From an uncultured bacterium (GTDB taxonomy: Bacteria > Planctomycetota > UBA8742 > UBA2392), in NCBI GenBank assembly GCA_938014885.1, contig CALLQI010000017.1, forward strand, positions 186,001 through 250,000: a DNA stretch of 64,000 nt, written 5' to 3'. Position numbers and translations under genes: made by a program. Each line of letters opens with the position of its first letter. Position 1 is the first letter of the stretch. Below are positions 24,080-31,952 of this stretch, piece after piece. A model generated the notes under the pieces. It searched no databases and was not told the DNA's origin. It worked only from the letters and a program-made list of their open reading frames with translations.

Positions 24080-25906
24080 GTGTGCGGAATTGTCGGCTAC
24101 GCAGGACCCCGTGAAGCCTCCGAAGTGCTGCTTGAGGGCCTGACCCGCCTTGAGTACCGCGGCTATGACTCGGCCGGCGTGGCCATTCTCAATGGCAGCG
24201 GCATCCAGGTGCGCAAAGCCGTCGGGCGCCTCGCCAACCTCAAGAAAGAGCTGGCCGGCAACGCAGCCCGCGGCGGGCTTGGCATCGGCCACACGCGCTG
24301 GGCCACGCACGGCGCGCCCAGTGTGGTGAACAGCCACCCGCACGTCAGCTTCGACGGCAAGCTCAGCATCATCCACAACGGCATCATCGAAAACTACCGC
24401 GAACTCAAGAACGAACTGATCGCGCAGGGCATCAAGTTTCAAAGCGACACCGACACCGAAGTCGTGGCGCACCTGGTGGCCCGCGCCTATGACGGCGACT
24501 TGCTGAAGGCCTTTCACGCCGTGCTGAAGCGTTTGCGCGGCGCCTACGCACTGGCGCTGTGCCACGCCGATGAACCGGACCTGATCCTGTGCACCCGCCG
24601 CGGCAGCCCGCTGGTGCTGGGCCTCGGCGACGGCGAAAACTTCCTCGCCAGCGATGTGCCCGCATTGCTGAAGTACACGCGCCGCGTGATCTACATGGAA
24701 GAAGGCTGGATCGCGGCCGTCACCCGCGAGGCCGTGCACGTCTACGACGAAAGCCTCAAGCCCATCACGCCCCCGGTGCACGTGACCGACCTTTCGCTCG
24801 ATGCCGCCGAAAAGGAAGGCTACGAGCACTTCATGCTGAAAGAGATCCACGAGCAGCCCCGCGCGCTGGCCGAAACTATCCGCGGCCGCGTCGACGGCGA
24901 GCGCGTGGACCTCGCGGAACTGAACCTCGACGCCGACGTGCTGAAGACCGTGTCGCGGCTCGTGATCGTCGCCTGCGGCACCAGCCTGTACTCCGGCATG
25001 GTCGGCAAGTACCTGCTTGAGCAATACACCGGCCTGCCCTGCGAAACCTGGTCAGCCAGCGAGTTCCGCTACGCTGACCCGGTGCTGGACCGCAGCGTGC
25101 TGGTGATCGCCGTCAGCCAAAGCGGCGAAACCGCCGACACGCTCGAAGCCCTGCGCCTCGCCAAGGGCAAGGGCGCCCACGCCATCGCGATCTGCAACGT
25201 CATGGGCAGCAGCATCCCGCGCGCGTGCTTCGCCACACTGTACACCCGCGCCGGGCCTGAAATCGGCGTGGCCAGCACCAAGGCCTACACCACGCAGCTT
25301 GCGGCCTTTGCGATTCTGGCGCTGGGCATGGGCCGCATGCTCGGCCGCCTTTCCGACGCCGACGAAAAGCGCATCTGCGCCGGGCTGATGCACCTGCCGG
25401 CACAGGTTCAGGAGTTGCTCACGCAAGACATTGTGGCCGTGAAGCGCTGCGCCAAGCGCTACAAAGACGTGTTCAACTTCATGTACATCGGCCGCCACTA
25501 CAACTACCCCACCGCCATGGAAGGCGCGCTGAAGCTGAAAGAAATCAGCTACATCCACGCCGAAGGCTACGCCGGCGGCGAAATGAAGCACGGCCCGCTG
25601 GCCCTGGTGGAAGGCACGTTCCCCACCATCGCGATCGCGCCGCGAGGCCGCACCCGCGAAAAGATGATCAGCAACGTGCAGGAAATCAAAGCGCGCAAAG
25701 GCGTGGTCGTCATGGTCAGCACCCACGGCGATGAAGAAGCGCGCGAACTGGCCGACTACCTGATCGAAATCCCCGACTGCGCCGAAGAACTAAGCCCGAT
25801 CGTGGCCATCGTGCCGCTGCAACTGCTGGCGTATTACACCGCAACGCAGCTCGGCCGCGACGTAGACAAGCCGCGCAACCTGGCAAAATCCGTGACTGTC
25901 GAGTAA
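24080..25906 (+). CDS. glmS: Glucosamine-6-phosphate synthase (glutamine-hydrolysing)
   Basis: Makes GlcN-6-P from fructose-6-P and glutamine, the entry to peptidoglycan and LPS amino sugars. The 608 residues comprise the class II amidotransferase domain with the catalytic C2 (MCGIVGYAG), two SIS domains (ACGTSLYSG; SQSGETADTLEAL; ASTKAYTTQ; EMKHGPLALV) and the conserved end KSVTVE. The start is GTG 24080, 8 nt after GAGGA. No glmS ribozyme-like leader is apparent in the 70-nt gap. Confidence 0.97.
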   Translation: MCGIVGYAGPREASEVLLEGLTRLEYRGYDSAGVAILNGSGIQVRKAVGRLANLKKELAGNAARGGLGIGHTRWATHGAPSVVNSHPHVSFDGKLSIIHNGIIENYRELKNELIAQGIKFQSDTDTEVVAHLVARAYDGDLLKAFHAVLKRLRGAYALALCHADEPDLILCTRRGSPLVLGLGDGENFLASDVPALLKYTRRVIYMEEGWIAAVTREAVHVYDESLKPITPPVHVTDLSLDAAEKEGYEHFMLKEIHEQPRALAETIRGRVDGERVDLAELNLDADVLKTVSRLVIVACGTSLYSGMVGKYLLEQYTGLPCETWSASEFRYADPVLDRSVLVIAVSQSGETADTLEALRLAKGKGAHAIAICNVMGSSIPRACFATLYTRAGPEIGVASTKAYTTQLAAFAILALGMGRMLGRLSDADEKRICAGLMHLPAQVQELLTQDIVAVKRCAKRYKDVFNFMYIGRHYNYPTAMEGALKLKEISYIHAEGYAGGEMKHGPLALVEGTFPTIAIAPRGRTREKMISNVQEIKARKGVVVMVSTHGDEEARELADYLIEIPDCAEELSPIVAIVPLQLLAYYTATQLGRDVDKPRNLAKSVTVE

Positions 25907-25940
25907 TCGCGCCTGATCGCAAATACAATGCGTTTGCGTC

Positions 25941-25970
25941 TTGACAGGTGATGCAACCGGTTTGCATATA
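25941..25970 (+). promoter_or_regulatory. Promoter with embedded operator-like palindrome
   Basis: Perfect -35 TTGACA (25941-25946), 18-nt spacer, -10-like CATATA (25965-25970). The spacer holds ATGCAA-CCGGT-TTGCAT (25951-25967), an inverted repeat with perfect 6-bp arms, so a bound dimeric repressor would block the promoter. A second, looser repeat GCAAA...TTTGC lies just upstream (25919-25937). The downstream gene encodes a His-rich outer-membrane protein, so a metal regulator such as Zur is a reasonable but unproven candidate. Confidence 0.55.
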
Positions 25971-25993
25971 GCTCCCCACTTCGGAGGAGCTTC

Positions 25994-27337
25994 ATGCACC
26001 GCTTTCTGGCTTTGGCACTGTTGCTCGCACCCTGCGCGTTCGCCCAGGACGTTGAAGACCTCAAGTTCGAACTGTTCGAGCTGCGCAAGCGCGTGGCCGA
26101 ACTGGACAAGAGAGTCGAGCACCTCGACTCGCACTTTCACAACGGTGAAGGCGAGCACGACGGCGACACCCACTTCAAGCTGCTCGACCTGTCGCTGAAC
26201 ATCCGCACTGCGGCAGGCGCAAGCACCAGCACCAACGATGAACTGGCAGGCCTGCAAGGCGGCGGGCACGACCCGCGCCGCCGTGGCTTCAGCCTGCAGC
26301 AGGCCGAGTTCGCGTTTGCGGGCGCGCTGGTGCCATGGTTCGCCGGTGAGGCCTACCTGATCGCCACTGAAGAAACCATTGAGCTGGAAGAGGCCTTCCT
26401 GCGCAGCCTGGGCATCCCCCACGGGTTCGAAATCAAGGCGGGCTACTTCTTCACCGAGTTCGGCCGCCGCAACAAGGTGCATCCGCACGACTGGCTGTGG
26501 GCCGACCAGCCGGTGGTTCTGTCACGCATCCTGGGTGGTGAAGGCCTGCGCGGTCTGGGCGGCCGCGTGGCCTATCACGCGCCGCTGCCGTTTGACCTGA
26601 TGTTCCTGTTCGGTGCGCAGAACGCCGACGACCACACCGCCGTCAGCTTCCTGGGCGAGAGTCTGCACGGCCACGGCGGCCACGATGAGGAAGAGGAGGA
26701 AGAAGAAGACGAAGAGGAAACCATCGGCGGCCTGCACCCGGTTCACCGCGACTTCCACACAATCGGCGACCTGCTGTACCACACGCGGATGGCCTTCGGC
26801 TTTGACATCGGCATGACGCGCCTCGAGTTCGGCGGCTCCGGCGCATACGGCCCCAACGCCAGCGGCCCCACCGGCAAAACTTGGCTTGCGGGCGCTGACC
26901 TGCTGCTGGGCTGGTCTGACGGCGATTGCTTCGTGAAGCTCGAGACCGAGCTGCTGTACCGCTACTACCAGGCCAACCGGCAGGTGTTCGAAAACGACCC
27001 CTCCGACCCGCTCGACGACGAAGTCTTCGAAGCCACGGTGCTGGGCGATTGGGGCTTCTACGCCGAAATCACCGGCAGCGCGGGCCTGAACCTGATCTTC
27101 GGCGCGCGCATCGAGTACGCCAGCGGCTTCCGTGCCGGTCTTGAAGAACGCCGCGATGACCCCTTCCGCGACAACCGCCTGCGCCTGTCGCCACTGGTCG
27201 CCTGGGCGCCGATTGAAGAGTTGCGGGTTTCGCTCCAATACAACCTCGATTACACGCAGCACATCGGTGGCCGCAGCAGCCACAGCGCATGGCTGTCGCT
27301 CAGCGTGATGTTCGGGGTGCACAAGCACATTCACTAA
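25994..27337 (+). CDS. Outer-membrane beta-barrel protein with His/acid-rich loop
   Basis: 447 residues. Signal peptide (FLALALLLAPCAFA), a short coiled coil (about 20-50, FELFELRKRVAELDKRVEHL), then alternating strands ending in a beta-barrel-type C-terminus. Histidines cluster after the coiled coil (HLDSHFHNGEGEHDGDTHF) and in a loop at about residues 224-242 (HGHGGHDEEEEEEEDEEE), and the protein ends VHKHIH. This resembles porin-like 'zinc-regulated' outer-membrane proteins; metal uptake is inferred. ATG 25994 follows a GGAGG site (CGGAGGAGCTTC). Confidence 0.75.
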   Translation: MHRFLALALLLAPCAFAQDVEDLKFELFELRKRVAELDKRVEHLDSHFHNGEGEHDGDTHFKLLDLSLNIRTAAGASTSTNDELAGLQGGGHDPRRRGFSLQQAEFAFAGALVPWFAGEAYLIATEETIELEEAFLRSLGIPHGFEIKAGYFFTEFGRRNKVHPHDWLWADQPVVLSRILGGEGLRGLGGRVAYHAPLPFDLMFLFGAQNADDHTAVSFLGESLHGHGGHDEEEEEEEDEEETIGGLHPVHRDFHTIGDLLYHTRMAFGFDIGMTRLEFGGSGAYGPNASGPTGKTWLAGADLLLGWSDGDCFVKLETELLYRYYQANRQVFENDPSDPLDDEVFEATVLGDWGFYAEITGSAGLNLIFGARIEYASGFRAGLEERRDDPFRDNRLRLSPLVAWAPIEELRVSLQYNLDYTQHIGGRSSHSAWLSLSVMFGVHKHIH

Positions 27338-27407
27338 CGGTGGCTTGTTGGAGGCTGTGGCAGCGGTTAACTTGGGCTTCCCTGACTTGCCCCAAGCGAG
27401 CCACCGC

Positions 27408-28844
27408 GTGCGCGCCTTCTGCATTCTTGCTGCATCGCTTCTGCTGGCGGCCTGTACAGGCGGCGCGAGCCGCCCCGCTGGCGGCACCGACGACTTTGCC
27501 GCCACCGACATCGCGCCCGATGCTGTGCCCGCCCGGGAAACCCCGCAACCCAAGGCCCCCAAGGCCGAAACCCCGCTTTCATCCAGCGAAGAAGCCGACG
27601 CCGCCCTGCTGTTGATTGAGCTCGAGCGCGCCGCCGATGAAACCGCGCGCGGCAACACCATCAAGAAGATCGTGGCGCTCGGCCCGCGCTATCTGCCCTT
27701 CCTGCGCGGCATCGACCACGAGCCGATTGTGATGGACCTGGTCTACATCATCAGCCGCATCGAGCGCGAACACGGCCTCGCAGCCGACAACCCCACCGAA
27801 ACTGTGGCCGACAACGGCGGCAGCAACAGCAACAACGGCTCGGCCGCAAACGGCGGCGAAGGCGGCCCCAAACCGATCGACTACGGCGTCACACCCGACA
27901 ACTACAACCGCGATGAAGTCGAACGCTTCCTCGCCGATCGCCTCAACCAGGCCCAATCACAGCTTGAGGCCGGCCGCCACGAAGTAGCCCGCCGCATCGC
28001 TGAGGCCGCGCTGACCCTGCTGCCCGACACCCGCTATCGGCCCGAATTCGAGGCCGTGCTGGTGAAATCCAAGGGCGACAGCCAGTCGCAACTGCTGATC
28101 GCGGGCACGCTGTCACTTGAGCCGGATTACCTGCGTTACGCGGCCAAGCAGAAAGAAGCCGACTTTGCCGAGGCGCTGCAGATCCGCTGCTTCCTGAAGA
28201 ACGTTTCAACCGGCGCAATCACCCTGCGGCTGTACGAAGGCGAAGGCAAAGAGTCGCTGGTGCAGCTTGCCGTGCGCTACGAGCAGCTGGATTACCAGGA
28301 CACCGTGATGTCCATGCTCGGCACCGTGAGGCTGCCCGTAAGCGCCGGCGAATCGATCACCCTGCAACCCGGCGACAGCTACGAGCTGACCGTGCCGCTG
28401 GTAGGCCTGGCCTCACTCGATGCCGACGCGCCGCTGAAGCAGGCCCTGGGCCGGGTCGAAATTGAGGCCGCGCTGCGCGTGTACGGCGCCTACAACGCCG
28501 ACGGCAGCACGCTGGTGCTGAAGCCGATCACGTTCCCCAAGCGAACGGTGCTCGTGTTCCCAGCGGACTACGACCTGAACACAGCGCAGCAAAAGCCGCT
28601 GACCGCCATGCACAAGGCAATCGAAGCAGGCAAGGCACAAGAAGTATTCATGGCCGCCTTCCTGATGGACGACCGCAACCGCCGAGCCGCCGGAGACCTG
28701 CTAACAGCCGACGACTTCGCCGCCTGCGCCGTATCGCTGCAACGCGCCCGCCTGAAAGCAATGACAGTCCTCTTCGAAACCGGAGCCACCTGGGACATAA
28801 AACGCTGGCGCCAATGGTGGACCGAAAACCGCCTGAGAAACTAG
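27408..28844 (+). CDS. Lipoprotein of unknown function
   Basis: 478 residues with a lipoprotein signal (RAFCILAASLLLAAC, lipobox LLAAC, C16). After a Pro/Ala-rich linker comes a helical part (SSEEADAALLLIELERAADE), a Gly/Asn/Ser linker, a TPR-like helix pair (EVERFLADRLNQAQSQLEAG) and a beta-rich domain (SAGESITLQPGDSYELTVPL), ending in a helical segment. Family not recognised. GTG 27408 is preferred over TTG 27345 because it begins the signal peptide directly; the TTG start would add 21 non-signal residues. Confidence 0.72.
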   Translation: MRAFCILAASLLLAACTGGASRPAGGTDDFAATDIAPDAVPARETPQPKAPKAETPLSSSEEADAALLLIELERAADETARGNTIKKIVALGPRYLPFLRGIDHEPIVMDLVYIISRIEREHGLAADNPTETVADNGGSNSNNGSAANGGEGGPKPIDYGVTPDNYNRDEVERFLADRLNQAQSQLEAGRHEVARRIAEAALTLLPDTRYRPEFEAVLVKSKGDSQSQLLIAGTLSLEPDYLRYAAKQKEADFAEALQIRCFLKNVSTGAITLRLYEGEGKESLVQLAVRYEQLDYQDTVMSMLGTVRLPVSAGESITLQPGDSYELTVPLVGLASLDADAPLKQALGRVEIEAALRVYGAYNADGSTLVLKPITFPKRTVLVFPADYDLNTAQQKPLTAMHKAIEAGKAQEVFMAAFLMDDRNRRAAGDLLTADDFAACAVSLQRARLKAMTVLFETGATWDIKRWRQWWTENRLRN

Positions 28845-28860
28845 GCGAAATCGGCGGCAA

Positions 28861-28888
28861 TCAGAGCCCGCAGCGTAAGAAGCGGGAC
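28861..28888 (+). repeat. 28-nt dispersed hairpin repeat, copy 3
   Basis: TCAGAGCCCGC...GCGGGAC as at 1281-1308, with a GTAA loop. Lies 16 nt after the lipoprotein stop. With the inverted copy at 31368-31395 it brackets the accessory genes. Confidence 0.7.
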
Positions 28889-28995
28889 AAACCAAAAAGC
28901 CCCACCGAAGCACCAGCAAGACAAGCAAAGGGGCTGAGCAGCATAGCAATGGAGCAACGGGGTCTGGCTCCGAAGCGAAGGTGCCTGAACCGACT

Positions 28996-29023
28996 GCGGC
29001 GAGTGATGTGCCAGCGCGCATCG
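28996..29023 (+). repeat. 28-nt direct repeat flanking the SUKH gene, unit 1
   Basis: GCGGCGAGTGATGTGCCAGC plus CGCGCATCG; 26 of 28 bases match the unit at 29604-29631. A more divergent unit is at 29043-29068. Confidence 0.7.
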
Positions 29024-29133
29024 CACAACCAGACCACGTGGGGGCGGGTGATGGGCCAGCCCGCATTGCTGCAGGCTTCGATTGGTGCAGCCACCTATCA
29101 AGTCCAGGTACATTGTGCGGAAGAAAGGGTTCC

Positions 29134-29604
29134 ATGGAGGTCGCACTCACCCATCCTGCTGCTCCAGCTGACATGCCGAGCATTGAGTCCCTCGCGACTG
29201 CCGTGCGGCGACGATTGCCCGCTGACTTCGTTGCCTTTCTCCTTCAACACAACGGCTGCCGTGTTGAACCCAACATGTTTCCCATTGGAACTGACAATGA
29301 TTCCGGAGTTACCGAGTTTCTTGGCACCGAAGAGATCTTGGAGTGCCAGAGACGCTTCGACGGACGACTGCCTGAAGTCTGCTTACCTGTTGCACACGCA
29401 AAGGGCGGCAATCTCGTGTTGTTGGTCGCGCTTGCAGACAGGTGGTCTGTAGCGTTCTGGGACCATGAGACTGAGGACACCTGGCCGATCCCTGGAACTT
29501 TCGATGACTTCTTGGACATGCTCAAGCCGTTTGGTCCCGGCAACGTCAGTCTCAAGCCAGGGCAGGTCAAGTCGGTTTGGGTAGACCCCGACCTGCTGAG
29601 ATAG
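29134..29604 (+). CDS. SUKH (SMI1/KNR4)-type immunity-like protein
   Basis: 156 residues with the SUKH layout: LPADFVAFLLQHNGC near residue 25-40, a central FLGTEEI, then PVAHAKGGNLVLLV, WSVAFWDHETED and a final helix FDDFLDMLKPF. SUKH proteins are mostly immunity proteins against contact-dependent or polymorphic toxins, though some are cytoplasmic scaffolds. ATG 29134, preceded by AAGAAAGGG, is chosen; the frame extends upstream into the repeat area and should not be counted as protein. Codon use is less GC-biased than in neighbouring housekeeping genes, a sign of transfer. No toxin gene is adjacent. Confidence 0.75.
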   Translation: MEVALTHPAAPADMPSIESLATAVRRRLPADFVAFLLQHNGCRVEPNMFPIGTDNDSGVTEFLGTEEILECQRRFDGRLPEVCLPVAHAKGGNLVLLVALADRWSVAFWDHETEDTWPIPGTFDDFLDMLKPFGPGNVSLKPGQVKSVWVDPDLLR

Positions 29605-29631
29605 CGGCGAATGATGAGCCAGCGCGCATCG
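29604..29631 (+). repeat. 28-nt direct repeat flanking the SUKH gene, unit 2
   Basis: Starts on the last base of the SUKH stop codon. Together with unit 1 it encloses the gene, as expected if the gene plus repeat was duplicated or exchanged as a cassette. Confidence 0.7.
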
Positions 29632-29714
29632 TAAAGCCTGTGTTCAGACGGTGCTCAGCTATCCAGTACCACCAAAACACCAGCAAAGCCTGCCCCCGTT
29701 GAGGCCGACTAGCG

Positions 29715-30143
29715 ATGCACATGAAGGACGGAACAAAGCTCAAATCGACCGCATGGTTATTCAACGATCCGACTCATGGATCGTGTGGATACGATCCAAG
29801 TAAGGAGTATCGCGCCATCGGGTGGCTCGGAAACCGGCCCTTGGTGACTGGTGATGTGCCAAATGAGGTTGTTCCCGCGCTGATAAAGCTCGCATACTCG
29901 GACGCTTGCAGTCGTATGCGCGGTGTTCATTGGTGTGAGTACTGCGGAGCTCAGGAGGTGAGGGTCACTACTGAAGGGGGCCACGAAATCCGCCTCGGTT
30001 CTGCAGAAATCTGGGTCCCTGGCGTCGGCAATGTTGTGTACTTCGCGCCCAACCTCGTCATTCAATACATCAGGGATCACGGGTACCAGCCTCCGCAGAA
30101 GTTCATCGATGCCGTCATGAAGTATTCGGCAGCGAGCGGATAG
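29715..30143 (+). CDS. Unknown CxxC protein, immunity-island type
   Basis: 142 residues, soluble. The pattern GWLGNRPLVTGDVPNEVV, then RGVHWCEYCG (CxxC, possibly half a zinc ribbon), then LGSAEIWVPGVGNVVYFAP and HGYQPPQKFIDAV is shared with a family of uncharacterised bacterial proteins I recall from Actinobacteria and Planctomycetes near immunity genes; I cannot fix its Pfam number. ATG 29715 lies 10 nt after GAGG. The CxxC and the C-terminal PP are the main conserved points. Confidence 0.65.
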   Translation: MHMKDGTKLKSTAWLFNDPTHGSCGYDPSKEYRAIGWLGNRPLVTGDVPNEVVPALIKLAYSDACSRMRGVHWCEYCGAQEVRVTTEGGHEIRLGSAEIWVPGVGNVVYFAPNLVIQYIRDHGYQPPQKFIDAVMKYSAASG

Positions 30144-30233
30144 GTGAGGAGGGTCCCTCCCAAGGCAACAAACCGGTCCGGCTGTTCCCACACGAATTCC
30201 CGGGGACATGAGTTTGTGGAAGTGCAGATAGCG

Positions 30234-30737
30234 ATGATCCGAAATCCATCCAGTGACCTTATCAGCAAACTCCGAACCGCATCGTGGTTGCGACATTGTG
30301 GGGAGCCCATGATCCTTGAGTTTCCACTTCCCAGGCGCGAAGCGGCAAACTGGGGGCAGGTCTGTCAGCTAAGTGGCCGCCCGGAATGGGAGCAGGCAGA
30401 ACTCGAGGCTCGAAACCAACTCACTGAGTACTTGGCCTACCATCACCCTGATGCAGATCGCCAGTGGAACGACGTCACTGACCGGGCACGTCAGTTTCTT
30501 GAATCGGAGTTAACCCCCGCATTCAAGAGGTCACTGCGTTCAGCGCTTGGTGCAACACCCAAGTCGCTGGTCGACACAATGCAATGGGATGTCTTGGCTG
30601 CTCTGATGGAAGACGCGTACGCCGATCTCGACCCGCCGCGATTCTTCACACACCTGCTTACGATTTATCTTGCGGGGCACATCCCCTGTGGGTGGGAGGG
30701 TGGAAGTTTCCCCGAGGGAACGTTAATCGTCTACTGA
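30234..30737 (+). CDS. Unknown soluble protein in the accessory island
   Basis: 167 residues starting IRNPSSDLISKLRTASWL and ending PCGWEGGSFPEGTLIVY; in between a helical part (ARQFLESELTPAFKRSLRS, MQWDVLAALMEDAYAD). The ending HIPCGWEG recalls uncharacterised proteins encoded near polymorphic-toxin immunity genes, which is memory-based and not verified. ATG 30234 is chosen over GTG 30144 because the first 30 residues of the longer frame have no protein-like character. Follows the CxxC gene by 90 nt on the same strand. Confidence 0.6.
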   Translation: MIRNPSSDLISKLRTASWLRHCGEPMILEFPLPRREAANWGQVCQLSGRPEWEQAELEARNQLTEYLAYHHPDADRQWNDVTDRARQFLESELTPAFKRSLRSALGATPKSLVDTMQWDVLAALMEDAYADLDPPRFFTHLLTIYLAGHIPCGWEGGSFPEGTLIVY

Positions 30738-30939
30738 TCCAGCGCCACCGGCCCGGACATTGCACGTCAAGCACCTTCGCGATGGGCGCTGGCGCTGTGT
30801 GCGCCGCCAAGGACCGCGGCCGTCCCGGCCGCAGCTGCGAACGCCGATCTCTCGATCGACCGCCAGCGATCAGGTAGCCCCGACCGTTAGGTCGCGCGCC
30901 CACAACCAAAGACGCCCGAATATAAGTCCCGTACCGTAC

Positions 30940-30952
30940 GGCGCGGAGCGCC
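30940..30952. repeat. GGCGC-GGA-GCGCC palindrome
   Basis: 5-bp palindrome inside a larger imperfect GTACC...GGTAC hairpin. The reverse-complement unit GGCGC-TCC-GCGCC occurs at 31086-31098 and 31154-31166. Confidence 0.5.
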
Positions 30953-30965
30953 GGTACAAGATTAG

Positions 30966-31013
30966 CCCCCGCCGGTTGAGGCCGCGCGAAGCGTGGCGTC
31001 AACGAGGCGGGGG
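30966..31013. repeat. Long hairpin element
   Basis: CCCCCGCC (30966-30973) pairs with GGCGGGGG (31006-31013), and inner GTTGA (30975-30979) pairs with TCAAC (30999-31003), giving a stem of about 20 pairs with bulges. No T-tract. Confidence 0.55.
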
Positions 31014-31085
31014 TACCCGGGCACATCCAGCCCAAGGCGCGGAGCGCAGACAGTTTGAACGCACGCAATCGACCGGGCATGTTTC

Positions 31086-31098
31086 GGCGCTCCGCGCC
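31086..31098. repeat. GGCGC-TCC-GCGCC palindrome
   Basis: Small perfect palindromic unit, identical to the one at 31154-31166. Confidence 0.5.
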
Positions 31099-31121
31099 TT
31101 GGACTTGTGATCGAACTACAA

Positions 31122-31140
31122 CCCCCGGCTGCGCCGGGGG
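31122..31140. repeat. CCCCCGGC hairpin
   Basis: CCCCCGGC-TGC-GCCGGGGG, a perfect 8-bp stem with a 3-nt loop followed by CTAATGTTGTG. Very stable; no T-tract. Probably a dispersed repeat. Confidence 0.55.
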
Positions 31141-31153
31141 CTAATGTTGTGAA

Positions 31154-31166
31154 GGCGCTCCGCGCC
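31154..31166. repeat. GGCGC-TCC-GCGCC palindrome
   Basis: Identical to 31086-31098 and 14 nt after the CCCCCGGC hairpin. Confidence 0.5.
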
Positions 31167-31367
31167 GGACTGCTTGTCGCCTTAGGAGACCGCTCGACTC
31201 CCCTGCAAAGCGGTGCTTTGCGGCGGGTACGCTCGCTTTGCGAACTGCTTCGCGCTCCAAACCAGCACGCCTGTCTTTGGCGCTTTGGCGGTACCCGTTG
31301 TTGCTGTTCACCTCAGAAGCAGTTGCAGTTCTTCGTGGCGCTTCGTGGGCAAACGCAGTTCGCTTTG

Positions 31368-31395
31368 GTCCCGCCGATTGCGCAGCGGGCTCTGA
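31368..31395 (-). repeat. 28-nt dispersed hairpin repeat, copy 4 (inverted)
   Basis: On the minus strand it reads TCAGAGCCCGC...GGCGGGAC with a GCAA loop. Inverted relative to copy 3, it marks the right side of the accessory region, 62 nt before marR-type gene start. Confidence 0.7.
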
Positions 31396-31457
31396 TTTTC
31401 GGTTAGGCGCTAAAGTTTCGTGGGCCTTTGGTCGATGAGTGGGATACGGAGAATCAT

Positions 31458-31943
31458 ATGGCGCTTCCTCGTACTCTTAAACTTGACGCTGACTCGAAGT
31501 CGCGGCTTGGTACGCAACTGATTCGGCTTTCGCATCGGTACGAGCGCGCCCTGGCGGAACGCCTTTCTCGCTGGGGTCTGGCCCCCACCCATTATGAGCT
31601 GCTGAAGCTGCTGTATGCCGCGCCGGATTACTCGGCCACGCACAGCGCCATTGCCCGCGCCATGGGCGTTACGCTGCCCAGCGTGACGTTGGCCGTGCGC
31701 AAGCTTGGCGGGCTGAAGCTGATCGGCGGGCAACGCGGCACGGACCGCCGTCAGCGGGTGGTCAGCCTTAGCGTCAAAGGGGCCGAGTTCCTGGCACAAC
31801 TGTTTGACGCGCACGAAGGGTTCACCGTCGAATTGTTCGACGCGCTGAACGACCATGGTGCGGCCGCATTGGAGAAAAACATCCAACGCTTACTTGCGCG
31901 CCTGAGCGCCATGGAAGATCTCGTCGACACTTTGGCCGCTTAG
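31458..31943 (+). CDS. MarR-family transcriptional regulator
   Basis: 161 residues, winged helix-turn-helix dimer: LGTQLIRLSHRYERALAERL (dimer helix), GLAPTHYELLKLLYAAP, the recognition part IARAMGVTLPSVTLAVRKL, the wing RGTDRRQRVVSLSVKG and C-terminal helices. MarR proteins typically sense phenolic ligands. ATG 31458 has GGAGA 5-6 nt upstream, which decides it over TTG 31428. It is convergent with the carbamoyltransferase; its target genes are not evident. Confidence 0.88.
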   Translation: MALPRTLKLDADSKSRLGTQLIRLSHRYERALAERLSRWGLAPTHYELLKLLYAAPDYSATHSAIARAMGVTLPSVTLAVRKLGGLKLIGGQRGTDRRQRVVSLSVKGAEFLAQLFDAHEGFTVELFDALNDHGAAALEKNIQRLLARLSAMEDLVDTLAA

Positions 31944-31952
31944 CAATCTCGG

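Larger units (their letters stand above)
28845..29133. other. Non-coding spacer with short repeats
   Basis: 289 bases between the lipoprotein and the SUKH gene. Holds one 28-nt hairpin repeat, and two units of a repeat whose translation reads A(S/G)D(V/G)PARIA. No gene is supported. Confidence 0.6.
30738..31457. other. Non-coding hairpin-rich region
   Basis: About 720 bases with no credible gene. It contains at least five palindromic elements (listed separately) and the inverted 28-nt repeat near its right end. Several minus- and plus-strand frames are open by GC bias only. Confidence 0.7.
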
